Position numbers and translations under genes: made by a program
Shown here: one piece after another, positions 17,099 through 26,585 of the stretch
Position numbering within the stretch: position 1 is the first letter of the stretch
Layout of the letters: every line of letters starts with the position of its first letter
Notes under the pieces: model-generated
The model's database searches: none
Seen by the model: only the letters and a program-made list of their open reading frames with translations
Told to the model about the DNA's origin: nothing
NCBI RefSeq assembly: GCF_019802045.1
Contig: NZ_JAHVHU010000006.1
Coordinates: 186,001 to 250,000 of the forward strand
Length of the DNA: 64,000 bases
DNA from: Membranihabitans marinus
GTDB lineage: Bacteria; Bacteroidota; Bacteroidia; Chitinophagales; Saprospiraceae
Direction of reading: 5' to 3'

Positions 17099-17836
17099 AT
17101 GAAACAAGATATAGATAATCTGTGGCCGATGCGACTGAATAAGTACATTGCTTATGCTGGTATTTCCTCCCGACGAAATGCCGAAAAATTGGTCAAACAG
17201 GGCAAAGTAACTGTCAATGGAGAAGTGGTTTCGATCCCCTTTATTGAGATTAATGAGGAGGATGAAGTTCGGTACAAAGGGAAAGTTATCGAACCCACCC
17301 AGGAATTTATCTATCTACTGCTCAATAAGCCCAAAAACTGTATTTCCACGGTCAGCGATGATAAAGATCGCCGCACCGTCCTCGATTTGGTGAAAGAATC
17401 AAAACAACACCGGCTTTATCCTGTCGGCCGACTGGACCGCAACACAACCGGGCTAATCATCCTGACAAACGATGGCCATTTGGCCCAAAAATTATCCCAT
17501 CCCAGTTATGAAATCACCAAGGTCTATCAGGCCACTCTGGACCAGCCAATTTCCGAGAATGATCTTAAAAAATTTCAACAAGGTGCAGATCTCGAGGATG
17601 GCTATCTCAAACCAGATGCCGTTAATTTTGCCACCGGTGGGGGAAACCAGGACGTACTCATCGAGATTCACAGTGGTAAAAATCGGGTGGTTCGACGATA
17701 TTTTGAGTATTTTGGTTTCAAGGTTATCAAACTCGACCGGGTTTACTATGCCGGTCTTACCAAAAAATTTATTGGCCGAGGCCGATACCGGCCTCTGACG
17801 CGGGAGGAAATACGAAATCTGAAACATTTCACATAG
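17099..17836 (+). CDS. RsuA/RluB/RluF-family rRNA pseudouridine synthase
   Basis: A 245-residue enzyme. An S4 RNA-binding domain (MRLNKYIAYAGISSRRNAEK onward) at residues 11-70 precedes the catalytic domain. The catalytic motif is GRLDRNTTGLIILTNDG near 120, with the nucleophilic Asp, and the second family motif HSGKNRVVRRYFEYFGFKV lies near 194. This layout fits RluB/RluF, which modify the large rRNA; the exact target is not evident. An ATG 30 bases downstream (MRLNKYIAY) is a plausible alternative start, since the first ten residues are not conserved in the family. Confidence 0.92.
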   Translation: MKQDIDNLWPMRLNKYIAYAGISSRRNAEKLVKQGKVTVNGEVVSIPFIEINEEDEVRYKGKVIEPTQEFIYLLLNKPKNCISTVSDDKDRRTVLDLVKESKQHRLYPVGRLDRNTTGLIILTNDGHLAQKLSHPSYEITKVYQATLDQPISENDLKKFQQGADLEDGYLKPDAVNFATGGGNQDVLIEIHSGKNRVVRRYFEYFGFKVIKLDRVYYAGLTKKFIGRGRYRPLTREEIRNLKHFT

Positions 17837-18014
17837 GATCTAGGGATAGCAGACCGGATACTTCAAATACTTTCAGGAACCATTCATCATCTCTGATGAC
17901 ATGCACTGACCCCGACCAGGATACCGAAAGCGCTTGCCATAACGCACCATTCTTTCACCAAAAACAATTGTGTTTCTGATTCTAAGAATTTTGAGGAAAC
18001 AAAGTTCGCATCCC

Positions 18015-18536
18015 CTATTCCACAACCACATTAAACTTAAGCTGGAGCACCGACTGTATCGTTCGGGGAGAGGCACCCCGGAAGTGCAAGCCCGTGCGCA
18101 AACCAATAGCCGGAGCGAGAAACAATCTTTTTAGATCAACCCGATAAGGTAATACATTCAGATATTCACCCACATTCAGTGGAACAAACTCTGTCCGGAA
18201 AGAGAGAAACTCTTCCTGCACATTGTCCGGATTAAATACATAAATAGTGGCATGTTCCACAAAGCTCCACTTTATATCACGGGTGACCGGGGTGAGAATC
18301 GCAGAGGCTGGCTCCACGCGGAGTACATCTTCTTCCACCAACCCCCTTGATGACAGATATTCTGAAAATTTGATCCCCACATCTCGGTGCAGGAAGTAAT
18401 GCGTTTTAGTGGGAGGTAAGCCAGCTCCTATATCGACGGGTACTTCGATGGTAAATTGCCCGGCCACATTTTCATTTTTACCATCACAGGAAAACAGGAA
18501 ATAGCTTACTAAAAAGTAAAAAAAGAATCTGGTCAT
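18015..18536 (-). CDS. putative lipoprotein, unknown family
   Basis: A 173-residue predicted lipoprotein. The signal peptide MTRFFFYFLVSYFLFSC carries a lipobox at Cys17. The mature part looks all-beta, with no motif I recognise. It ends TIQSVLQLKFNVVVE, an even strand pattern. It stands divergent from the GCS2-CBS gene with about 90 bases between. It has normal codon use and no close partner gene. The lipoprotein nature is well supported; function is unknown. Confidence 0.65.
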   Translation of the reverse strand: MTRFFFYFLVSYFLFSCDGKNENVAGQFTIEVPVDIGAGLPPTKTHYFLHRDVGIKFSEYLSSRGLVEEDVLRVEPASAILTPVTRDIKWSFVEHATIYVFNPDNVQEEFLSFRTEFVPLNVGEYLNVLPYRVDLKRLFLAPAIGLRTGLHFRGASPRTIQSVLQLKFNVVVE

Positions 18537-18628
18537 AAATTATTCTTGGTATTCTTACTGAAACGAGGTAATTTAACTTTTCATATGTATCTGAAAAAAT
18601 TCAGGTATAGTAACCTACAATAGAGCCT

Positions 18629-20557
18629 ATGGGGAATCAACAAGTATCACGTCTTAATTCGAAGAAAGAAAATCAAAATTTTATCATTGCCTTGCTAAAA
18701 GACCTTCATAGCCTCAAGTACATGCTTGAAAATGACTGGTTTGAGAAAGACCCCATACGCATTGGTGCTGAACAGGAAATGGTATTAGTCGATTCCTATT
18801 ACAAACCCAACCCCATCGCGCCCCAGATTCTTAAACGACTAAAAAAGTACAAATGGTTGACTTCAGAGCTGTCCAAATTCAATCTTGAAATCAATTTATC
18901 GCCACAGGTTTTTAAGGGGGCAGCACTTCAAAAAGTTGAAAAGGAAGTTCAGGACTACCTGGATATCGTTCAAAAAGAGCTGGACAAGGAAGACACGCAT
19001 ATCATTTTGACGGGCATATTACCAACACTTCGGAAATATGATCTGGATATGAAAAACGTTTTTCCGAAACGAAGGTATCGCTCCTTATTATCAGCCATAA
19101 ATGCACAACGAGACGCAAATCACGGTTATGATTTGCGGCTCCGTGGTATTGATGAGCTGGTTGTCCGTCATGATTCTCCGCTGTTAGAAGCCTGCAATAC
19201 AAGTTTTCAGGTTCACCTTCAGGTTCGTCCGGAAGAGTACCGCACTTATTACAATATCGCCCAGTTATTGACCGGCCCCATCCTGGCAGTATCGGCCAAC
19301 TCTCCCCTGCTCTTTGGCCGACGGCTCTGGCATGAAACACGAATAGCATTATTTCAACAATCCATCGATACGCGGACCGTTCGGGAACATATGCGCGAAT
19401 TAAGTCCACGGGTTATCCTCGGCAATCGGTGGATGAACAAAGGCGTCGTCGAGCTATTCCAGGAAGACATCGCCCGATTTCGGGTGCTTATCGGTGCCAA
19501 AAACATTGAGGACTCGATCGAAAAAATCCAAAACGGGGAGGTGCCAAAATTATCCGCATTACAAATTCACAATGGCACCGTCTACCGTTGGAATCGTCCC
19601 TGCTATGGAATCAGTGAGAATGGAAAACCTCACCTCCGTGTAGAAAACAGAGTACTGCCTGCTGGACCAACGGTTGCCGATGAGATGGCCAACACGGCTT
19701 TTTGGTTGGGTGCCATGGTCGGCATGAAAGACCAATACGGGGATGTTCGGGACAAAATAGAATTTGTTGACGTCCGGGATAACTTTGCCAAAGCAGCGCG
19801 ATATGGCATTGACAACACTTTCAACTGGTTCGGGGATCAAAAAATCAGTTCAACGGACTTGCTGAAAGAAATTCTGATTCCACTGGCCCGTGAAGGACTC
19901 GAAAAACGTAAAATTGATTCAAAAGATACGGATCGCTATCTCGACATCATCAGCAGTCGGGTTGAAAAACATATGACCGGCGCCCGGTGGCAGCTCAAAT
20001 CATACACCCAACTTAAAAGCGGTACTGAAAAAGAACTGGCACAAACCATATTGACCTCCGCCATCCGGCAAAATCAGGCCACCAATCAACCGGTTCATAC
20101 CTGGTCCCTCCCTAAATTAAATGACTTTAAACTCAACAATATGATTGCCTATACGGTCTCTGAAGCAATGATCACAGATGTGTTCACTGTACGACAGGAA
20201 GATGTGATTGAAATGGTGGCAGAAATGATGATTTGGAAGCACATCAAACAGGTACCGGTCGAAAATGCCAAAGGCCGGATCGTCGGTATGGTCTCCTATA
20301 AACAAATTATTGAAGCCTTTTTGCGGCAAAAACACGAAGGCGAAGGGACAATCACCGTTCGTCAGATCATGGAAAAAAAACCCATTATAATTGGAGAAGA
20401 AACCCCCATACGCAAGGCCATTGAGCTGATGATAACCAATCGTTCAGAAGCACTAATCGTCGCGAACGAAGACAAAGAACTCCTGGGAATTCTTTCCGAC
20501 TTAGAAATCATGGGCATGATCAATCGATACTTGCAGGGTACAGAAGATGAGGCGTGA
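18629..20557 (+). CDS. GCS2-type glutamate-cysteine-ligase-like protein fused to two CBS domains
   Basis: A 642-residue cytoplasmic protein. Residues 40-480 show the carboxylate-amine ligase (GCS2, YbdK-like) pattern: RIGAEQEMVLVD near 44, SFQVHLQVRPEEYRTYYNIA near 192, the aromatic/basic YRWNRPCYGISENGKPHLRV near 313, and ENRVLPAGPTVADEMAN. Residues 508-640 hold two CBS motifs (VSEAMITDVFTVRQEDVIEM and VRQIMEKKPIIIGEETPIRK), a Bateman module that usually binds adenine nucleotides. GCS2 enzymes join glutamate and cysteine (or other amine) with ATP; the substrate here is unproven. It is monocistronic. The fusion suggests nucleotide-controlled activity (inference). Confidence 0.85.
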   Translation: MGNQQVSRLNSKKENQNFIIALLKDLHSLKYMLENDWFEKDPIRIGAEQEMVLVDSYYKPNPIAPQILKRLKKYKWLTSELSKFNLEINLSPQVFKGAALQKVEKEVQDYLDIVQKELDKEDTHIILTGILPTLRKYDLDMKNVFPKRRYRSLLSAINAQRDANHGYDLRLRGIDELVVRHDSPLLEACNTSFQVHLQVRPEEYRTYYNIAQLLTGPILAVSANSPLLFGRRLWHETRIALFQQSIDTRTVREHMRELSPRVILGNRWMNKGVVELFQEDIARFRVLIGAKNIEDSIEKIQNGEVPKLSALQIHNGTVYRWNRPCYGISENGKPHLRVENRVLPAGPTVADEMANTAFWLGAMVGMKDQYGDVRDKIEFVDVRDNFAKAARYGIDNTFNWFGDQKISSTDLLKEILIPLAREGLEKRKIDSKDTDRYLDIISSRVEKHMTGARWQLKSYTQLKSGTEKELAQTILTSAIRQNQATNQPVHTWSLPKLNDFKLNNMIAYTVSEAMITDVFTVRQEDVIEMVAEMMIWKHIKQVPVENAKGRIVGMVSYKQIIEAFLRQKHEGEGTITVRQIMEKKPIIIGEETPIRKAIELMITNRSEALIVANEDKELLGILSDLEIMGMINRYLQGTEDEA

Positions 20558-21215
20558 GATCTTGGGTTTTGATGACAGTTAAGATTATGGGGATTTTATG
20601 ACGATAGATGGTTTTGTTTGTAGTTTGTGGTTTAGTTCTTAAGTGAGGAGTCAGACCTTGAGTATTGATGGCAATTTAGCTTTGGAGAGTATTCCAATGA
20701 TTTGTGGTATTGTTTGTGGTTTGTGGTTTGGTGCCCTTTGGTCGTTTGGGTCTTCTAGCCACCACTCGTGTGAGGGGGACTGTGTCCCTCCGTGAAAACC
20801 CGCTGTGTTCCTCCGTGAAAAATCTTTATGTCGCTCTGTGAAACTCCTCTGCGCTCCTCCGTGAAATATCTTTGCGTCGCTCTGTGAAAATACTCTGTGC
20901 TCCTCCGTGAAATATCTTTGTGTCGCTCTGTGAAAATACTCTGTGCTCCTCCGTGAAATATCTTTGTGTCGCTCTGTGAAACTCCTCTGTGTTCCTCTGT
21001 GAAATATCTTTGTGTCGCTCTGTGAAAATACTCTGTGCTCCTCCGTGAAATATCTTTGTGTCGCTCTGTGAAACTCCTCTGTGTTCCTCTGTGAAATAGG
21101 TTGTGTACGAAAATCCCTGCGCCAACCCTGGGAACTGTAATAATTTTCTTTTTGGATAATACCCATTAATTATTTACATTCAATGTACGCATTGCGTGCA
21201 AAACTAATTTATTAC
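20558..21215. other. gene-free spacer with heptamer tracts and a 46-bp tandem array
   Basis: Holds TTTGTGG-type heptamer tracts at 20614-20635 and 20711-20730, then the tandem array at 20809-21096 listed separately. Minus-strand frames of 99 and 171 codons across the array are repeat translations with no protein character. Confidence 0.7.
20809..21096. repeat. 46-bp tandem repeat array, about 6 units
   Basis: Unit starts marked by TCCTCYGTGAAA lie at 20809, 20855, 20901, 20947, 20993, 21039 and 21085, an exact 46-base period. Each unit contains a second half-match, GTCGCTCTGTGAAA, so the unit is itself a degenerate duplication of a CTCYGTGAAA word. Units differ by a few substitutions only. 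Because 46 is not a multiple of three, reading frames rotate through the array, which argues against coding. Related CACGGAG/TTTCAC words occur at 25949-25976. Confidence 0.9.
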
Positions 21216-24161
21216 ATGAAAACATTTTTTACCGCACTTTTTGTTCTGATCCTGACCGGGATCACCTTGAATGCCCAAGAGACCTTTCCGGTCAACGGAG
21301 CACATGATGAACGGGCGAATTTTTACTTTTTGACCAACGGGACCATTCATATCAATCCCGACGAAATAGTCGAAAATGCCTCCCTGGTGATTCGCAACGG
21401 CAAGATCGTTTCGGTCACCAGCGAAACATCCGTTCCCGACGGTGCCATCGTAAAAGACCTGGACGGCAAACACGTGTACCCTTCTTTTATAGAACTGAGT
21501 ACCACCTATGGAATACCTGCCGCCACGATGAAAGGTCCCCGTCCGTCCAAACAGGAGTTCTCTTCGGGAAAAAAAGGGGCTTTTTCGTGGAATGAATCTC
21601 TGATTCCAGAATATGACGCCAGTACCGAATTTGATCACGACGAAAAAGCAGCCGCCGCACTACGAAAAATAGGATTTGGGACCGTGTTGACCCACCGGGA
21701 CAATGGCATCGTCCAGGGATCGGGGGTGTTGACCACCCTCCAAAATGATCGTCCTCATAAAACGATATTGAATCCACGCGCATCGAGTCATCTTGCTTTT
21801 TCGAAAGCAAAAACGTACCAGTCGCCCCCTTCTTCACAGATGGGAATGATTGCCTTGCTTCGGCAGTTTTATCTCAATGCCGAATGGTATGAGATGGCCG
21901 GAAAAAATGAAACTACCAACCTTTCCCTGGCTGCCTGGAGAAACCTTAAAAATCTTCCACAGTTTTTTGCAGTCAGAAACAAACTCGAAGTTTTGCGAGC
22001 GGCCCGGATCGCTCAGGAATACAACAACGTCTATATTATCCGGGGCACCGGCGACGAATACCAACGCGCTGCAGAAATTGCCCAAACCGGGATGCCACTG
22101 ATCATACCGGTCAATTATCCCAAAGCCTATGATGTCGAAGACCCGCTCGATGGCGATCTGGTAAGCCTGGCCCAAATGAAACATTGGGAGTGGGCACCGA
22201 AAAATCTCGCGGTACTAGCCGAACACAATATTCCGTTTGCCATTACCAGCGATCTGTTGGATGACAAAAAACAATTTCTCACCCACGTCCGAAAAGCCAT
22301 CCAATACGGGCTCGATGAAAAATCCGCCATGCACGCCCTGACGACCACGCCGGCGCAGTGGTTGGGTGAAGAAGATCGACTCGGTCAACTCAAAGAAGGG
22401 TTTCTCGCCAATTTCTTAATCACGGATCAGCCTATTTTTGAATCGGGCGCTAAGATTCTTGAGAACTGGATTCAAGGCGTCCCTGACGTCATCCAGTCCC
22501 CGGACTCTGATCTGGCTGATCAAAAATTTGATTTCACGTTAGACCATGCATCTTTTGAGGCGACCATTAACCGCAAAGCCAATAAAATCACCTTAGTCTC
22601 CCCGGATTCAACCAAGCTTGAGGGCACGGTACGGGAGGAACTGGATCGAATCACCTTTTTAATCAAAACCAAATCTGGGGACTACCTCCGATTACTGGGG
22701 TATCGTTCAGAAAACGGTGATATCAAAGGAACTTATCAGGATGGCAGCGGAGACCAGAAAAGTTTTCAGGCTGTTTTACAAGAAAAAGAAAGTTCTGACA
22801 AAAAGCCAGCAAAGGATTCCATGGAAGTCATTACCCCGATGACTTATCCGTTTACGGCGTATGGACGCCCTGCATTACCGGATCAAAGGACCGTCGTTAT
22901 CGAAAATGCCACCGTCTGGACCAATACGGATCGAGGTATTCGAACGAATACTGATGTATTAATCCAGGATGGTAAAATCGCTAAAGTCGGAAATGTGCGT
23001 GCGCCATCAGACGCTATACATATTGATGGGACGGACATGCATCTCACACCCGGAATCATCGATGAACACAGCCACATTGCCATCAACAATGGCGTCAACG
23101 AAGGCACTCTGGCGAGTAGTGCCGCCGTGCGAATCGGCGATGTTCTCAATTCTGAAGATATTAACATCTACCGCCAGCTGGCCGGTGGCGTGACTACCTC
23201 TCAATTGCTTCATGGATCGGCGAATCCCATCGGGGGCCAATCGGCTTTGATTAAATTACGCTGGGGTGCACCCCCGGAAGATCTGAAGTTTGAAGGAGCA
23301 GATCCTTTCATCAAGTTTGCCTTGGGCGAAAATGTAAAGCAATCCAACTGGGGGGAACAAAATACGGTACGGTTTCCACAAACGAGAATGGGCGTAGAGC
23401 AGGTTCTGGAGGATCACTTTACCCGGGCCCTCGAATATGGGGATAAAAAAGATCGGGGCATTCCTTACCGAAAGGATTTGGAGATGGAAACTTTGTTGGA
23501 AATACTGAACGGAGAACGGTTCATTACCTGCCACAGTTATGTGCAGAGCGAGATCAACATGCTGATGCATCTGGCCGAACGGTATGATTTTCGGGTCAAT
23601 ACCTTCACCCACATCCTCGAAGGATATAAAGTCGCAGACAAGATGAAGGAGCACGGTGTGGCGGGATCTACTTTCTCGGACTGGTGGGCATACAAATACG
23701 AGGTGATTGATGCCATTCCTTACAATGCAGCCATCATGCACGATGTGGGCGTATTGACCGCCCTGAATTCGGATGATGCCGAGATGGCCCGCCGACTCAA
23801 CACGGAAGCCGCCAAGACCATCAAGTATGGGGGATTAACCGAGGAAGAAGCGCTCAAGCTGGTTACGCTGAATCCGGCCAAAATGCTCCACATCGATGAC
23901 CGGGTCGGTAGTATCGAAAAGGGGAAAGATGGTGATGTGGTCTTGTGGAACGCGCACCCATTGTCCATTGTGGCCAGTGCGCAGAAAGTATTTATAGATG
24001 GCCGGCTGTATTTTGACCGGGAGAAAAATGCAAAAGAAGAAGAAGCCATTGCGCAGGAACGCAACCGCTTAATCCAGGCGATGATCCGCGTAAAGAAAGG
24101 GGGTTCACCCACGCAAAAAGCAGAAAGAACACCGGAGGAAGAATACCATTGTGATGATTAA
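21216..24161 (+). CDS. secreted double-module amidohydrolase-like protein
   Basis: A 981-residue exported protein: signal peptide MKTFFTALFVLILTGITLNA, then two amidohydrolase (imidazolonepropionase/prolidase-like) modules. The first (about 25-440) has the beta-sandwich start and a barrel, but at the metal-site position reads YPSFIELSTTYGI with no HxH. The second (about 540-960) has TPGIIDEHSHIAINNG with HxH, CHSYVQSE, FTHILEGYK and LNSDDAEM, so its metal site looks complete. A linker near 440-540 resembles a small beta domain. The start at 21216 opens the signal peptide; an ATG at 21183 lies 33 bases upstream. The next gene is similar to the first module. Substrate is unknown. Confidence 0.88.
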   Translation: MKTFFTALFVLILTGITLNAQETFPVNGAHDERANFYFLTNGTIHINPDEIVENASLVIRNGKIVSVTSETSVPDGAIVKDLDGKHVYPSFIELSTTYGIPAATMKGPRPSKQEFSSGKKGAFSWNESLIPEYDASTEFDHDEKAAAALRKIGFGTVLTHRDNGIVQGSGVLTTLQNDRPHKTILNPRASSHLAFSKAKTYQSPPSSQMGMIALLRQFYLNAEWYEMAGKNETTNLSLAAWRNLKNLPQFFAVRNKLEVLRAARIAQEYNNVYIIRGTGDEYQRAAEIAQTGMPLIIPVNYPKAYDVEDPLDGDLVSLAQMKHWEWAPKNLAVLAEHNIPFAITSDLLDDKKQFLTHVRKAIQYGLDEKSAMHALTTTPAQWLGEEDRLGQLKEGFLANFLITDQPIFESGAKILENWIQGVPDVIQSPDSDLADQKFDFTLDHASFEATINRKANKITLVSPDSTKLEGTVREELDRITFLIKTKSGDYLRLLGYRSENGDIKGTYQDGSGDQKSFQAVLQEKESSDKKPAKDSMEVITPMTYPFTAYGRPALPDQRTVVIENATVWTNTDRGIRTNTDVLIQDGKIAKVGNVRAPSDAIHIDGTDMHLTPGIIDEHSHIAINNGVNEGTLASSAAVRIGDVLNSEDINIYRQLAGGVTTSQLLHGSANPIGGQSALIKLRWGAPPEDLKFEGADPFIKFALGENVKQSNWGEQNTVRFPQTRMGVEQVLEDHFTRALEYGDKKDRGIPYRKDLEMETLLEILNGERFITCHSYVQSEINMLMHLAERYDFRVNTFTHILEGYKVADKMKEHGVAGSTFSDWWAYKYEVIDAIPYNAAIMHDVGVLTALNSDDAEMARRLNTEAAKTIKYGGLTEEEALKLVTLNPAKMLHIDDRVGSIEKGKDGDVVLWNAHPLSIVASAQKVFIDGRLYFDREKNAKEEEAIAQERNRLIQAMIRVKKGGSPTQKAERTPEEEYHCDD

Positions 24162-24618
24162 TGTTAATGGTGAATTATAAATGGTGAATTATGAATTTCT
24201 AATTGATATGATCAATGAAAACGGTAATCCGAGTCATATAAGGGGAATGAAAAGTGGAAATAATTTAACTACACCTTTGGGAACGATGTACGGCACCCCC
24301 GTAGCGGCGAATTGATTCGCCGAACGTGTGGGCTAAAGCCTGTCTGACGACAGTTAGGAATAATAAATGTAGCCAGGAAGGCTTTAAAAGTGGCTCATGG
24401 CTGTAGGCAATAAAGACAATCGGATAACATGGAAAACAATTTGCGTTACTTACTTTTAAATTTATATCAAAACGCTTTAACGACCTCAGCGAGGTCGAAT
24501 TATATTAGAAAAACAACACAACACCAAAAAAAGATTGGCGGGGTTTTTGCTCTTGCGACAAGCTCAGAGAGCAGGCAAAAATCATGACAATCCGAATAAA
24601 ATTAAACGACAATCGAAT
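24162..24618. other. gene-free spacer with several hairpins
   Basis: CGGCGAATtgATTCGCCG (24305-24322) is a perfect 8-bp hairpin. GGCTaaAGCC and CTGTCtgacGACAG follow at once, then the palindrome GACCTCAGCGAGGTC at 24482-24496. A short duplicated ATGGTGAATTAT word lies at 24168-24192. No coding frame is supported before the start of the next gene. Confidence 0.65.
24482..24496. repeat. solo GACCTC...GAGGTC palindrome
   Basis: GACCTCAGCGAGGTC is a perfect 6-bp stem with a 3-base loop, of the same type as the cores at 28321-28335 and 42574-42588. Here it occurs without a 51-base partner. Confidence 0.75.
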
Positions 24619-25938
24619 ATGAATTATATAGCTCTACGGATCATTTCACCCCGACGAATATCACTAGGAATCTCAGTTCTTTTCCTCGTCTTATTCCTGC
24701 TTATTCCTGGTCAGGTCAGCTTCGCCCAGGATCCTCCGTCTCCATCCCAATCCGAATCGATTACCCTGAGGGGTGGCACCATCCACATCGGCAATGGCGA
24801 GATCATCGAAAACGGCCATCTGTTGTTTGACAAAGGAAAAATCAACTATGTGGGCGATGAAGCTCAGGACGCTGAGCGAATCATTGATGTGAGCGGGCAA
24901 CACATCTATCCGGGTTTGATCGCCCCCAACACCGATATTGGTTTGGTCGAAATCAGTGCGGTCCGAGCCACCCGGGATTTTCAGGAAGTCGGGCAATACA
25001 ACCCCCATGTCCGGGCTTTGATTGCCTACAATACCGATTCCCGGATTATCCCAACCCTCCGGTCCAACGGCATCCTGCTTAGTGAGGTCACACCGCGCGG
25101 CGGAATTATTTCGGGCCAATCCAGCTTAGTTCAACTCGATGCCTGGAACTGGGAAGATGCAAGTGTACAGGATACGGCCGGAATCCATCTCAACTGGCCC
25201 AGTGTTTATACCTATGATTCCAAGAATCGACGACTCAAGACCAGCGACAAATACGAAGAAAACGTCCGCAGTATCGAAAAATATTTCCAGTCTGCGATGG
25301 CCTATGGGAAGCGGAAGGACCACGCCAACACGAATCTCCGTTTCCAGGCTTTAAGTGATGTTATCTCAGCGAACCATCCGGTGTTTGTTCATGCCAACAA
25401 CCAAAAAGCCATGCTTGATGCCATTGACTGGAGCGAGCGATTGGGCATCCGGATCGTACTCACCGGCGCACAAGATTCCTGGAAGATCGCAGAAACTTTA
25501 GCCCAAAAAGAGATCCCGGTCATCCTAGCTTCGACGCAGCGTCTTCCTGGACACACGGATACCGACATTACACAACCCTTTCAAACGCCGGCACAGCTTG
25601 AAGCCGCCGGCGTATTGTGGTGCTTTTCGCACGAAGGATCCTGGGATCAGCGGAATCTGCCCTTCCAGGGCGGCCAGGCAGTCGGATTTGGCCTCGATCC
25701 AGAAAAAGCGATCCAGGCATTGACACTGTCCACTGCGCGTATCCTTGGGATCGACAAACGATACGGCAGCTTGGAAGCCGGGAAAAGTGCCACGATCGTT
25801 ATCAGCGATGGCGATATTCTAGACCCCAAATCCAGCATGATCCTGCAGGCCTTTATCGATGGTCGGGAAGTGGATCTGGACAATAAACAGAAAAAGCTGT
25901 ACCGGAAATTTGCGGAGAAGTACGGGGTGTTGAAATAA
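24619..25938 (+). CDS. secreted amidohydrolase-like protein lacking the metal-binding HxH
   Basis: A 439-residue exported protein. The signal peptide runs to about VSFAQ (residue 36); ITLRGGTIHIGNGEIIENGH then opens the amidohydrolase beta-sandwich. At the usual HxH position it reads YPGLIAPNTDIGLVEISAVR, without histidines. It shares with the first module of the upstream protein the absence of metal ligands and the C-terminal barrel end (AIQALTLSTARILGIDKRYG, then LEAGKSATIVISDGD). The start at 24619 is preferred over 24535 because it opens the signal sequence. It may be a non-catalytic partner of the neighbour (inference). Confidence 0.83.
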   Translation: MNYIALRIISPRRISLGISVLFLVLFLLIPGQVSFAQDPPSPSQSESITLRGGTIHIGNGEIIENGHLLFDKGKINYVGDEAQDAERIIDVSGQHIYPGLIAPNTDIGLVEISAVRATRDFQEVGQYNPHVRALIAYNTDSRIIPTLRSNGILLSEVTPRGGIISGQSSLVQLDAWNWEDASVQDTAGIHLNWPSVYTYDSKNRRLKTSDKYEENVRSIEKYFQSAMAYGKRKDHANTNLRFQALSDVISANHPVFVHANNQKAMLDAIDWSERLGIRIVLTGAQDSWKIAETLAQKEIPVILASTQRLPGHTDTDITQPFQTPAQLEAAGVLWCFSHEGSWDQRNLPFQGGQAVGFGLDPEKAIQALTLSTARILGIDKRYGSLEAGKSATIVISDGDILDPKSSMILQAFIDGREVDLDNKQKKLYRKFAEKYGVLK

Positions 25939-26585
25939 CATAGGCTCTTTCACGGAGAGACACTAAGGATTTCACAAAGGAACAGTGAGCGGTCCGAAAA
26001 ACTTTCTGATGTGTGAAACATGGCAGAATCCGGTCCGTATGTAGCATGGTGTAGAAGCGAGTGTCTCACACGATTTTTGCTTAAATCACTATATTCCCCG
26101 TCTCGTCTGAGGACGAGTACTCGTCTCATCCGCCTGGGAGAATGGAGCCCCTGCTCCATTATGCGTTTTTCGTGGGAGCAGGCAGATCTCATATCCCGAG
26201 TTGCTAATAACACTAAACACATAAGAGAACGAGACAGATTTATGCAGATTTACTTTCAAACCAAGTCGATGGCGTGGTAATATCTGCGTTGATCTGTGTA
26301 ATCTGCGGGATACCTTGGCAGTATCACGAACTTCGTTTCGAGTAAATCAGTATGAGAGCGAATTTCTCACTGCGGCATGCTGAGCACAGAAGGACTACTA
26401 CCCCAAACCACGACCATGGGCAAATACTGAACACTCATAATGATTTGGATTGGTATTTGGCAAAAATGCATTTTGATAAAAATAACAAAAAAAAGTCAAC
26501 AAACCTTTAAACCGGCGTTTTGGATAAAGTTCGCTGGCTTAGAATCGTTTCTCTAGGAAATGCGCAAGCACCTGATTAATTCAAA
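25939..26585. other. gene-free spacer with degenerate dispersed repeats
   Basis: 25949-25976 has CACGGAG, ACACTAAGG and TTTCACAAAGG words of the kind in the 46-bp array. 26134-26196 has the hairpin element GGAGCCCCTGCTCC...GTGGGAGCAGG...ATATCCC that recurs at 27362-27416. 26236-26311 has repeats of an ATCTGCG/ATCTGTG word. Small frames in both directions here are repeat translations. The last 120 bases before the next gene are AT-rich and ordinary. Confidence 0.6.

Noticed and set aside
20651-21166. Minus-strand open frame of 171 codons over the 46-bp array
   Set aside because: It is only the translation of tandem repeats; the period rotates frames and no protein character or start context is present.
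26020-26280. Plus-strand 86-codon frame and an overlapping minus-strand 90-codon frame
   Set aside because: Both read through dispersed hairpin and short-word repeats.
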